DNA of 64,000 bases. Origin: Eleginops maclovinus. Lineage: Eukaryota; Chordata; Actinopteri; Perciformes; Eleginopidae. Position numbers and translations under genes: made by a program. Below are positions 45,511 to 57,300 of this stretch, piece after piece. The notes beneath the pieces are model-generated. The model was given only the letters and a program-made list of their open reading frames with translations, did not search any database and was not told the DNA's origin. Within the stretch, counting starts at the first letter, position 1; each line of letters begins with the position of its first letter. Location of the stretch: the NCBI RefSeq assembly GCF_036324505.1, contig NC_086366.1, forward strand, positions 21,344,927-21,408,926. The letters run 5' to 3'.

Positions 45511-47260
45511 AACCAAATTCAACACTTTTCCTTGCTGCAAAATTCAGAGGTACCTGCTGTGGAGCATCAGTCTTGTCTGACCATTTGTAGGGGAACGTTT
45601 TGATGCATTTGTTGAGTTCAAGAGTGAAGTATTTACTCTTGATAAACACTTGAAGACATAGAGCCAATTCTCGGGGGACTACACCCTCGAACAGATCGTG
45701 CAACACATCAGGTGTTGAACCTGACAAGACACTGAAATACTTCAGATTCTCTGTAAGTGGACACTGCCTCTTGACTCCACAGACATGAGTCAACGCAGTA
45801 TTCTCCTTTACAGTCTGGTCATGCATTTCATGCTGTTCTTTAGTTCTGAGATGAAATGACCCTGTTCTCACTTCTTCCACCTGAAACTTTGACTGCTCAC
45901 CCAGACAAAATCTGCAAACGGATGAACTGGAGAAACTTTCCACAAATCCCCCAATAGAATGGGCCCCTAGATTATTGGACACAACACTAAACACTGTTCC
46001 TTTGACTCTTTTGCCTATTGCTGGGACATACAGGCCTCCTCTTCCAAGCTCACAAGATCCTTGAGCAGTGGCTCCAGTACAGTACTGTAACCAAATCTTT
46101 TCACATCCTCAGCCCTGCAGAGAATTGCTAAGAAGATGGAGGTCAGCGAAGATCTGAGCTGTGCAGGAACATCAGCTAACACCCAGTACACAGCTGTGAC
46201 TTTGTGTTTTTTATATTTATATGTCAGAGTCATCAACATAGAGAATGATTGCAATGGTAGAATCTTCTCCAGAAAACAACTCATTTGTTTTATAATAAAT
46301 GCCATCAGAAAATGCTCTGTACTGACTCACCATTACTTTGAGCTTCTCCGTTATGCAAGATCAAATCCTGGATCTCTTTCCGGCTCAACACCTGAAGCAA
46401 TGACTTCAGAATAGGGACATACTGGAAGCTTCTATCTTCCTCCCTACTGAGTACATACTCTACTGGTTCCACCAAAGCAAACTGCTCCTTAAAATAAGCC
46501 CTTCTCTTGTAGGCCGTAGAAGTGGACCGCCACTACTCAGGGTGGAGGTAAAGGGGTTGGCATCACAGGCCTCTGTCACCATGTCTGACACAACAGATTC
46601 ATCAATTTCACAATTGTGCTTCCTCAAACAGGACTTTAAAACGTCTTTGATGATGGGACCTGATGCTGAATGAGAAATCAAATGTAACTCTTCAACAACC
46701 TCATCAATACACCTGTTAGATACATTGAAAGTGCTCTCCAGTTTAAGAAACAACAAAGCCAATTTTTTTCATTGAGGTTTGGTAGATCTCTCACATCATT
46801 ATCATCTCGACAATCATCAGCATACCTCTTTAGCAGGTCTTCTTTAAAGTCTTGCAGTGAGTGAGGAGTATGCTTTCGGCTTCTGTGGGAGGCATATGTT
46901 CCATAAATGTTAGTGCTGAAATTGCAGTTCTTAAAAACACAGATGAGAGTCTCGTGTTTTTTCAAATGTCGTCCAAGGTGTTCAAAAAGCTCTCTCTCTG
47001 TGGAGATTCCGCTGGCATTGCAACACTGGCAAGTGAAAGAGAGCCTTTCTGCTGATCTGACTCTTTCCTGAGTTTCCTGAGAGTGATTTCTTGATAGATG
47101 TGATCTAAGGCTACCCCGTGTTTTGAAGGAACAAAAACAATCTTGGTAAAGACATGGAAGAGGTTGCCCACCATGACCATGGCATAACCTGTAATGTTTT
47201 AGCAACCCTGTTTTTGTAGAGGTTTCAAATGTACAGATTTTGCACCCCCAGCCCTTTTCT
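45509..47260 (-). pseudogene. C2H2 zinc-finger transposase-like relic (possibly CACTA-type)
   Basis: From about 47250 the minus strand reads several C2H2-like fingers: CKICTFETSTKTGLLKHYRL, CLYQDCFCSFKTRGSLRSHL, CQCCNASGISTERELFEHLG and CVFKNCNFSTNIYGTYASHR. Next comes a helical region (46762-46460). Then, after frame changes, come VYWVLADVPAQLRSSLTSIF, VVSNNLGAHSIGGFVESFSS and SGSTPDVLHDLFEGVVPREL. The D-x-x-HDLFEG motif recalls the Tnp2/CACTA transposase core, but superfamily assignment is uncertain. Frameshifts occur near 46740, 46400 and 46050. The frame ends FAARKSVEFG at about 45510, where it meets a hAT fragment. Confidence 0.65.
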
Positions 47261-48395
47261 TGTTTTTTTTTTTTTTTTTTTAGATATGGGCCAATTTAAC
47301 AAAACACTAATTGGCCTAGAATGACTATCTTTGCAACAACTGTTGATGCAAAGTCTTAGCGTCAGGTAAATACACGTACTGTATGTCTGCGTGATACTGA
47401 CAGAATCACATTGACGATATTTTACATCTTGACATCTTAAGAAAAAATGTAATCCAGCCTTTAAGACCAGGAAAAATACAAACTGTAAGTTGTATCACAA
47501 TAGTAACCAAAGTCCAATTTACAGTACAAAGATCTTACCTAACATAGACATAAAAGCAACATTGGATGAAATGAGCAAGAAAGACAAAAAAGAAACCCTC
47601 TGCCACTATGACTTTTATTCCTCTCACAGAACTGTCCACAGTCCAAAGGCTGCTAATTTTAGTACAGCAATTTACCTACAGTGGAACTACAAGACTATTG
47701 ATGTGAATGCCAAAAATATTTGTTTAAATGTGTACGTGAATGAATTTAGATTACACAATGTAGTTGACAGTTACACAAATAAGCAATTAATCATGCTTTC
47801 CTCCCCACAGCACAAATGAAAAGCCCTCTCTAGCTGAGCAGATTTGTCAAAGGAAACTTTATCATTCTTCACTGTTATGCTAAAATAAAGGGTTGGATGG
47901 CCAAATTACACTGCTAAATATGACTAGCGTTAGCTACATATAGTAAAACATATTCCATCAACTGTATTAGCAGGTGTAGCCTAACCTCTGTGCATGGGTC
48001 CACTATTGGTCATATTACAACTGAAAATATGCCCAAATACATTGCTTTAGTAGAATGCATTTGTAAATTAAATGATACTCACCTTGAAAATGTCTTTCGT
48101 ATTGTATTTCTTCAGCTACAGGTCCTCTAACACACAGTCTTAACTGTCTGAATTTGTCCAGGCATGTTACGTGGGGGGGAGGGGAGTTGAACTCAAGGTG
48201 GAGAAAAATTAAGTTACCAAGCCAATTCCATTAAGTTACTACAACTTGAATTTTATTTTTGAATCAATTAACGCAGAAATTTGAGTTTAAATTACACACA
48301 CAATTAAGTTGATGTAATTACCAACATTATTAGAATTTTTATCTTGCAACCACGCATCTAATTAATTGGTGGTAAAAGGTCCCCTGAATGACTGT
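47261..48395. other. Non-coding left-over of the zinc-finger transposon
   Basis: There is a T-tract at about 47262-47282. An open frame at 47490-47819 has no recognisable similarity. Toward 48395 the sequence carries repeated TTAAGTT.AC and AATTAAGTTGATG blocks that may be subterminal repeats. Confidence 0.4.
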
Positions 48396-48398
48396 TTA

Positions 48399-48690
48399 GA
48401 GTGCAGGAATGTATCTATTTAGACCAGCTACTTAGAGGTATAGACAAATACCAGTGTGCATATACTGAGGTGTATGAGGATAATCAAGGCACTATAGCCC
48501 TAGCCAAAAACCCAGTAAACAGGCAAAGGTGCAAGCACATTGATATCAAGTATCACTTCATAAGGGAAACTGTAAATAGTGGAAAGTAACTCTAAAGTAC
48601 TGCCCTACTGAGCAAATGATTGCTGATGTGATGACCAAGCCAGCTGCCAAGCTAAAGCTAAAGAGGTTTGCTCAGAATATGTTTGGCACT
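48399..48690 (+). pseudogene. Copia RNase H remnant
   Basis: This reads QECIYLDQLLRGIDKYQC, VYEDNQGTIALAKNPVNRQR and CKHIDIKYHFIRETV, then in a shifted frame YCPTEQMIADVMTKPAAKLK. This is the extreme C-terminus of Ty1/copia polyproteins (EDNQ...ADxxTK). It lies just before the 3' LTR. Confidence 0.85.
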
Positions 48691-48789
48691 TAAAAGTGCA
48701 AAGTGTGTTATGTGTTGTTAAGGTAAAACAGAAGCCTTATTTTGTGGTATGGTTTCCAAGAAACCCATTGTGTAAAGGGCGAGTGGGGG

Positions 48790-49050
48790 TGTTAAGTTTT
48801 ATTTTGTGATGCGCCCTTACTCCAGTTATTACGGACGTAATATCTGACGTCACTACACGGCGCAGGCTAATTCTATTTCAGTCACCTGTGATGATCCGTG
48901 CGTGAGACACGAGCGGTGTAGTCGAAGGACTGTGTCAGACTGTATTCCTAAAATAAATATGCCTGGATGAAGGCTAAAGAAAAAGGAATGACTCTTTGCT
49001 TAACCTCCACTAACGTGAGTGAAAGGAAGACTGCGCCTCCATGCTCAACA
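48790..49050 (+). repeat. 3' LTR of the Ty1/copia retrotransposon
   Basis: This begins TGTTAAGTTTTATTTTG and ends GCTCAACA; it matches the 5' LTR with scattered substitutions and small indels. A CRE (TGACGTCA) is retained. A purine-rich tract precedes it and ACCTC follows. Confidence 0.9.
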
Positions 49051-49055
49051 ACCTC

Positions 49056-49755
49056 TAATACGGACAGTTTTGTGTGTGCATACTATTATTGTTTTTACCC
49101 TAATTCTATCAGATTCCTTTTTTGAATGGTAAGCCAGGAGCCTTATTAAAGCCTCAGTATAAGTCCTACAATGTTAATTCTATGTTAAAAAAAGTTCAAC
49201 AATTTACGAAAGAGTGTCAAAATCAGTAGTGTTGATATATAAAAGTAGTCCATTATGAACTGATGTATTGGATTGTATGTCAAGTCCCTCACCTACCCAG
49301 TAACACACATATATCCACTACCACTATTAGAAAATATTGCTTAAAGAGAAGGTTCACACCTTCTTGGGGATTGGAAGCATCATATCTTTTTAACCTAATT
49401 ACCATAACTACGTTTTTCGGGTGATATATCAGGGAAAGAAAAAATGAAATGTGTTAAATGCTTCTGTTCATACTGAATAAATAGATTGTAAATCCTTCAA
49501 ACATACAACAGTGACATCTAGTGACCAAATAAAAGTACTGCAACAGATGCATTCTGTGTAATCGTGGAGAATAATCAAAGTGGAACATGTGATACTGTCA
49601 AATTAAAACATCATCTTCAGAGCTTTAAAGATGACTACATTTTTGTATTCTTTCTTACACAGGTTTGCGTAATTTTAACACCTTGTTTCGGGAATCTGCA
49701 ACAAATAAGCACACGTTGATCTTAAGATCAGTTATAAAAGAAGCTTAGGTCTTTA
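49056..49755. other. Intergenic sequence without recognised features
   Basis: AT-rich; no coding or repeat identity recognised. A short inverted pair, GAAGGTTCACACCTTC, lies at about 49351. Confidence 0.4.
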
Positions 49756-50101
49756 TAAAGGTTTCAAGGTTTCAAGGTTTTATTGGTCATATGCACAGCA
49801 TACAACGTATATGTTGGCAATGAAAATCGTATGTCCCAGGCTCCACCAACAACTCAACATACATGGTGCGAATAAGATAAATAAAATAGTGCAAAAAGAG
49901 AGAAGAATATTTACAATAACAACAATAAAGATTTGAGGATGTGAAATATATACGTGGAATACATTGAAAGTATTTAAATACTTTACACTGTTGAATGAGG
50001 AGGTATGGACAGATGCATATATTATGTATAGCAGATGTATATGGCAGATATGTATAATATATAGATATGTGTACTATAAACAGATATGTATGGCAGATGT
50101 G

Positions 50102-50161
<60 letters not shown>

Positions 50162-50390
50162 ACTATAAAGAGATGTGAGTAGACATTCACACAGCTCAGG
50201 AGTTCAGTAGTCTTATAGCCTGTGGTATAAAACTGTCTCTGAGTCTGGTGATCTTGGTCCGGATGCTGCGGTACCGTCTGCCAGACGGCAGCAGACAGAA
50301 CAGATTGTTGCTGGGGTGATGGGGGTCCTTTAATATCCTACCGGCCTTCTTCCTACACCGCTGGGTGTAGAGGTCCTCCATGGATGGCAG
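49756..50390 (-). repeat. LINE 3' end with reverse-transcriptase C-terminus
   Basis: The minus strand 50381-50196 reads RILKDPHHPSNNLFCLLPSG then RRYRSIRTKITRLRDSFIPQ AIRLLNS, the C-terminal block of L2/Rex-like fish LINE ORF2 proteins. It continues to a 3' tail with repeated GGTTTCAA (49768-49786). A (TA)n tract (50106-50154) lies within the 3' untranslated part. Confidence 0.75.
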
Positions 50391-50464
50391 CCATGAATGT
50401 CAGTTGATATTGTGCTTTACCGGTGCATATTGCCTGCAGACTTTATTTAAGTTAACACAAACCA

Positions 50465-50663
50465 GTAACCACTTATCAGAATCAGAAGTACTTTATTTAT
50501 CCCAAACTGAGACATTTTTGAAAGTTAGTGCTTCAACATGAAGGCAAAGTGGTTGGTTGAAATGTAGTTTGATACAGTTTATAAATATAATAAATAAAAT
50601 GTAATAGTATAGAATACATGTTCAATTTATTTTCTTTGTAAGGTTTCTTTTTGCAAGTATGTG

Positions 50664-50704
<41 letters not shown>

Positions 50705-50940
50705 TATGTCGAATACAGTATGAACCAAGTATATTCTAGTATAACTAATGTGTGATAATATGTGAGTATATAGAAGAAAAAAGAAAACATATATAAGATA
50801 TAACCAAACCCCAAAATTATTATTATATATGTTTTATCTGCTATGCCACTTTTGTTGTAAGAAATGTAAATCATTTCCCCGCTGTGGGACTAATAAAACA
50901 TTTGTGATTCTGATTCTAATTCTGACTCTGTAATTCTTAC
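50465..50940. repeat. Two facing LINE 3' tails with (TA)n between
   Basis: AGAATCAGAAGTACTTTATT (50469) is the complement of a common LINE tail. TTTCCCCGCTGTGGGACTAA ending in ATTCTGATTCTAATTCTGAC (50875-50930) is the same kind of tail in plus orientation. (TA)n occupies about 50668-50700. Confidence 0.65.
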
Positions 50941-51326
50941 AACCATGGCTTGTGAATACGGAATATCGATGATAGATCGACATATCTAACTGGATCTATC
51001 TATTTCGATTGATCTATATGTCTATCGAAATAAAAAGAAGAGAGGAAGTAGCGCCTGTGTGTGGAAGTAGTACGAGTAACTTATTTATGCAACACCGCCA
51101 ACATTTTGGGGCCCACGTCACTGGTTTTCACGGTGGGCAGTTCCATCGCTGCTCTTCCGGTGGAGACGTGGCTCTGTCCTGCTGCCATATTGACGCTGGC
51201 TAGCTAACAATCACACAACTTGAAGTCAGCTGTACATTCGCACCTTACTATTCCAAAGTGACTTGAAATCACCAAATCGAGAAACACAAGAGACGGAAGA
51301 TCGTCGTTCCATAGAGAGAGACCAAA

Positions 51327-54300
51327 ATGGTGAGTGACAGTCTAATATCCGGTTATTTCCCTGGCTTTCATCGGGCCTAGCAATGATCATAACACTGGCT
51401 AACCTGCAACTAGCTAAACCTGGGTATCAGTTAGCTGGGCCATCCAAGAGCGAAATAACAGGAAAACGACACGCTGCTTTCCACTGCTCTGACAACACTA
51501 ACTTCATATTAATGTGTTGAAACTAACTTATTGAATCGTCGCTTCATTACTAAGAGTCATATTTTAGGTCAGTTGGTGATTCAGAGTGTGCAGACGTTGC
51601 TGACGTTAACTAGCCTGACAAGCTAGCGCTAGCGTTAGCTCCTGTCACTAGCCTGACCCGAGCTAACGCTACCTGCTGTCATTATGTCTGAAGCCAGGCA
51701 ACACCGAATACTGTCCTTGAGTTAACTTAATCCATATATGCATTATCATTGTTACTAACAGGTTGCTACAGCATGTATTAAGGGTTGTCAACGTTAACCT
51801 CGGTTGTTGGTTGTATCAAGTTCAGATCCGTTGCAGTCGGTGTCTTAACATTCTTAATTCAGCCATTGTCAATGTGGAATACATACAGTCCTTCATTTCC
51901 CAGAGTGAAATTATACATTGTACTCAAATTACGCTTAATTTAATTAACCTTAATTTACAGTTTCATCTAAATCGATTTCAGAGGTGGAAGAAGATATTGT
52001 ACTTGAGTAAACGTAGTAGTACCACAGTGTAGGAATACTCTGCTACAAGTAAAGGTCCTGGATGCGTGGATAATAAATATCACATGTTTCGATTATAATT
52101 ATTGATGCATTAATATGTTTGTCAAAGCTGGTAAAGGTGCAGCTAGTTTTTAATTACTTTGTATACTGCAGGGTAGCTTGTGAATTTACTCCAGGTGTAA
52201 CTAAAGTCTTTTTTAAGTGATGTTTATATTTCACATCATTATTCATAGTCTGCAAAGTAACAAAAGGTATTAAGTTAATGTATTGGAGTAAAAGTACAAT
52301 GTTAACCTCTAAAATGAAGTGGGCTAAAAGTAAAAAGTAGCAAAATGTTCAAGTAATTAAGTACAGTACTTGAGTAAATGTACTTTGTTACTTTACACCA
52401 GTAGGTAATTTACTGGAAACGTACCCTACCGGTCGACTGCTGCTTTTGTTGTCGAGTGTGTTGAGAACGCCTCACCAGACACATTTTATAATTGTTGGTG
52501 ATTCTAAGTTAGTACTGGTTTCTTGTCAGACATACACACATTGGTACCACAACTTTACGTTTTCTGAATCCCTTTTAAACAATGTAAATGTGGGATACAT
52601 GCTATCTCTGTAGCAATTGTTTTAATAAAATGCCATGTTGTACAGCTAGTTGCCATGCAGCAACGACAGTCTTCTTCCACGAAGAACTAACACAGTAGGT
52701 TGCCTCAAGCAGTGCAAACAAATAGTAAAGTAGTACATCTGGCTGGTAGGGTGGATTGGCTGAATTTAAACTCAATTTTGTCTGGAGAGAATATTACATT
52801 TAATGATTTTAATATTGGCAAGACTTGCGCTCCATGGTCAGAGGCTAACAATATTGGAATTTTGGTTGAAGGAAAAAGAGGAACTGTTTAATTTTCACAT
52901 TAAAGTAAATGTATCCCTATAACTTACCTTTGAGCTAACATTTGCATGCTCAAATAAATTATGCATGTCCAATGTGTTAATAATAATAATAATACTGAAG
53001 CACTGTTCTTTCTCCCCCTCTAGGTGCTGTTGGCAGCGGCGGTGTGCACCAAGGCCGGCAAGGCCATCGTATCGCGGCAGTTTGTGGAAATGACCCGGAC
53101 ACGCATTGAGGGTCTCCTGGCTGCGTTCCCTAAACTGATGAACACGGGCAAGCAGCACACCTTTGTGGAAACAGACAGTGTTCGCTATGTGTACCAGCCC
53201 TTGGAAAAACTCTACATGGTCCTCATCACCACCAAGAACAGCAACATCCTGGAGGACCTGGAGACCCTCAGACTGTTCTCCCGCGTGGTAAGGAAACTTG
53301 CAGCTGTTTCTGCCTATGCCTAGAAATGATGTCCTTTATAAGAGGATATACAGTTAGCATGACACATTTCAGTGTGGAAATTGGCAATTGCTTAATGATC
53401 CCTCTTGTATTATGTATTCTGTTTCACACATCAAATTACTGAAACCTGTCAGCCAGGTTCTTGTTTTCTCCTTTGAGTTACTTTAGCGTGTACTATAGCA
53501 ATCTTCAGTCTCCCAGTGTGCATTAATGGCTTTATAAGTAGGAGTATGAATGTGGAAAACCGACACTATGTACACTTGAAACTTAAAACAAACAGAAAGG
53601 ATTACTGTTTGCCTCTGTAATAAACCATTATAAATTCGTAGGTACAACCATTTATGAGCAATTAAGCTTTTTGCTTACTGAGATATAGTATGTGACAAGC
53701 ACAGACAAAATAAACTAAGGACCAGAAAATTATGTTCAACTTTGAGGCTAAGCCATGTTCAACACTGTCTCACTATTATATTTCGTAACAAAAAGCTTTG
53801 AATTAGGAGAATAATATTTGGAGAATAAGCAGTTGTTATATTAGTAAGTAACATCAGAGAAAACACTATGACCATAACTTATAAAGCGTTAGTTTTCAGC
53901 TTACTTAAAAGGTAAATAATTTCAAGTTCTTCATAACCCAAATGTTCATCACCACCATGCTGCAGTGCTTTGTTTCCTGTATTTTATCATAAATGTCATT
54001 GATTTTCAAAAGAAATCACACCTCTGGCTTAATTTAACATTTGTTATTATTTATTGCCCTTTTATTTAGTAGATAAAGGCAGGCAGTAGATCTGAATGTT
54101 TTTTTTGTACCAATACACATTTTAATGGGAAATGGGGTCAGGGTTGATTTTCATGATTTTCTTATTCGTTTTTTTCTTTTTTTTCAGTAACATTTAAATG
54201 GCAATAGAAAAAAGGCACACTATTTCAAAATTGAAAGATGGATAGCAAAACATTTCCTGTGTCTGTTGGCCTGTGGAGGTCTATTAAGACTACTAATAAC

Positions 54301-57300
54301 TTTATTGATGATATGTAATAGCATATAAAAATTAAAAAAAGCAAATAAATGTAAGATACATTTGAAATGGAAATTAAAAAATACTTAATTTTCCTTAAGT
54401 AAAACAACAAAAACAACATTAGCCACACTATTAAAATGATAAAAATGGACCCTCAGGTTTAAAAAAATAAATAAAATACAGCCAATTTATTATGGCAATA
54501 AAAAACATACAGATTATTCTGGTATCATGATGAACAAGGTAATCAATATCAAGGTAAGAATTGTTTAGTTCATATCCTTATCTAGTAAGATAAGTCTACT
54601 ATGTTTAATTGATTGAGGCCATTTCCATTAACTCTACCATAAATCAAGCCTGACCTCTGTTTAATACACAGAGCTTTGAACATCAAGCTCTCCTTTTAAT
54701 ACTGTACAGCAACTGGTGTGTCTTTGGCATGTGTAAAAATTGCAAACTTAAAATATCTTGTCTTAAACCGTTTAAAGGTGAGGCAAAAATTATGAGAATA
54801 CAACAATTGTGATCAGTGGATTTGTCAGCTTTAAACTTAATCATTTTTTCTGTCACTTTTCCTTCATTTGCTCAGTACCAAATGTCAAAATGCTTACTTT
54901 GCTTTAATTGTCTGATTTTGACTTGGTCCTCTCTACACTTCTAGATCCCAGAATACTGTCGTGTGCTGGAGGAGAGCGAAATATCAGATCACTGTTTCGA
55001 CCTGATCTTTGCCTTCGATGAGATCGTTGCACTAGGCTACAGAGAGAACGTCAACCTGGCTCAGATCCGCACCTTCACAGAGATGGACTCCCACGAAGAG
55101 AAGGTTTTCCGGGCTGTCAGAGAGGTGAGATCACACTGCTGCATCCATCTGGTTTATTAGATAAGACACATTTGAATCATCCCCATGGGGCTGTCTTTAT
55201 ACAAGGTGTGCATTGTACCACATGGTAGATGAGGCTACTATTTCTATCTTTCAGATGAAAATGTATTCCTAACACGGCACATGTTTTCAGCAAGTGAAAA
55301 TTATGTGTTTCTTTTGGTGTATAGCTTTTATATCACTCATAACAACTGAGAATGTTTTTCTTTTTAATCCACAGACCCAGGAAAGAGAGGCCAAGGCAGA
55401 GATGAGGAGAAAGGCCAAGGAGCTGCAGCAGGCTAGGAGGGACGCTGAGCGCTCTGGAAAGAAGGTGCCAGCCTTCGGAGGATTCGGCAGCGGCGGTATG
55501 ACCAGTATGTCCTCGGGGTCCATCATCACAGACACCATCGTCGAGCCTGAGAAGCCCAAGATCGCACCAGCCGCCGTCAGGTACCACTCAAAGAAATACG
55601 ATTGCTTTTGCTATTCACTTTATGAAGCCCCGCCCCTTTTCACACTTCCTGTTGAAACAGGTATGTGTCAGTTCTTTCGATTCAGCATGGGATCATTAAC
55701 AGTTACACTGCAGTGATGCAACGGTTTTACATTACCACATCCATCCGCTGTTAGTGGCCAGCAGGATGACATATAAAAATGTCCCAAAACCTAAATCAGG
55801 ACACTTTTAAATGACTCTGTACCGTCTTTTGATGTAGTTTGCTCCGCTATGAGCAGCTACAAAATGTACCAAAGCATTCTGGTCAAACTGTTTACTAACG
55901 CTCATATCGACAGTTAATTAACTCTCACAGCGAGAAGGATAGACAAAGGTCCATATTGTTGGTCTTTTTGAACACGTTTTCTTCTGAATATTGATGCTGT
56001 TGAAAACCATGTTTAAAGAAGCTGTTTTTTCTTTTTTCCAGACCAAGTGGACCCAGCAAGGCTCTGAAACTGGGCGCTAAAGGGAAAGAAGTGGACAACT
56101 TTGTTGACAAACTCAAATCCGAGGGGGAAACCATCATGCCAACAACAGGGAAGAGAGGCTCAGATGTATCTAAAGCTCTGCCGCCACCTGTCAATGTGGA
56201 GGGGTAAAGACTCACTGCAACCTTTATGATTCATAAGAAATATTGTTTATTAATCTGCAATTGTTCATTTTTGCAAGTGCCTCAAACGTCTTTCCACAAA
56301 CAGATCAAATACTCAATACTTTCTCAACATAGAAGTGGCTTCTGAGCTGTAGAAGTGTTATTTAAAGGTGCTATGTGGAACCTGTTGACACCGGTGGACG
56401 TTTAGTGAACTGCAGTCAGCATCCTGTTGAGTGCTTTTTGGGTTTCCGCACTCTGTAGTCTCAAGCTAGCATCCTGCGCTTCAGCCAAAACAGTGACTTG
56501 AATAATATGTCATAGATCACATATTTAGATTGTCTGTCATTATATTTTATTTGGAGTGTCGGCTCCATGATACAAACAAGCTTAATATTTCAGCCGAATT
56601 AACAAAGCAACCATACCATAGCTAAGAGACATCTAGCTAGCTATCCTTACTTTACTTTCAGTGAGTTGGTTGGTCAGCACTGCCTTCCAATGTCATGGCT
56701 TGTCGGCACAAACAGCACTTGTTTAACACCTTTGCTTTGTCATGTTAGTAGCAAACTTGCACATTGAATTGATATTAAAAAAAGTGTATACAGTATTAGC
56801 AATCAAACAAGCTAAGGTAAGCCAGTTAGCTGTACTTTAGCTACATGGATTTGTTGCTTTGAAGCTAGCCAATTTAAGAGCCAGATCAGCCTTGGGGGTC
56901 TGGATGAATTAGCTGAAGTAATCCACTTTTAGCTGCTTTAGCTACACGCTGTAGGAGCTGCATGAGGGCCGAAAAGAGGGGTAGCATAAATAACTAATTT
57001 GCCTTGAATAATGTTTATTTATTTTTTAATAGCCCAACTCATGTTTTTAAAGGTAAACGTGCATTTGTTACATGTGCAGGAGTATTGGTTTGAAACTCTT
57101 CAGTGTGAAAAAATATTTATTGCACGTCTCATAATCGTGTTACCACAATTTACACACCAAGTTTTCTTATGTCTTACCCGAGTCTTCTGTGGGGTTGGTT
57201 CATGTCTTGAAGCCTGTTTGGGTTTGTTTCTCTCTGCAGCGTACATCTGCGTGTGGAGGAGAAGATCTCGCTGACCTGCGGCCGTGACGGGGGCCTGCAG

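Larger units (their letters stand above)
37813..49050 (+). mobile_element. Ty1/copia LTR retrotransposon, interior largely replaced by other repeats
   Basis: Two LTRs in direct orientation (37813-38082, 48790-49050) bracket a copia gag remnant (38271-38832) and a copia RNase H tail (about 48399-48690). A polypurine tract (AAGGGCGAGTGGGGG) lies directly before the 3' LTR. The pol region between about 38826 and 48395 is occupied by piggyBac, MITE, hAT and other sequences. The element is defective. The terminal 5-bp flanks (AACTC/ACCTC) differ by one base. Confidence 0.88.

Noticed and set aside
47490..47819. 109-codon plus-strand frame
   Set aside because: No recognised motif, splice context or codon signal; likely chance in AT-rich transposon DNA.
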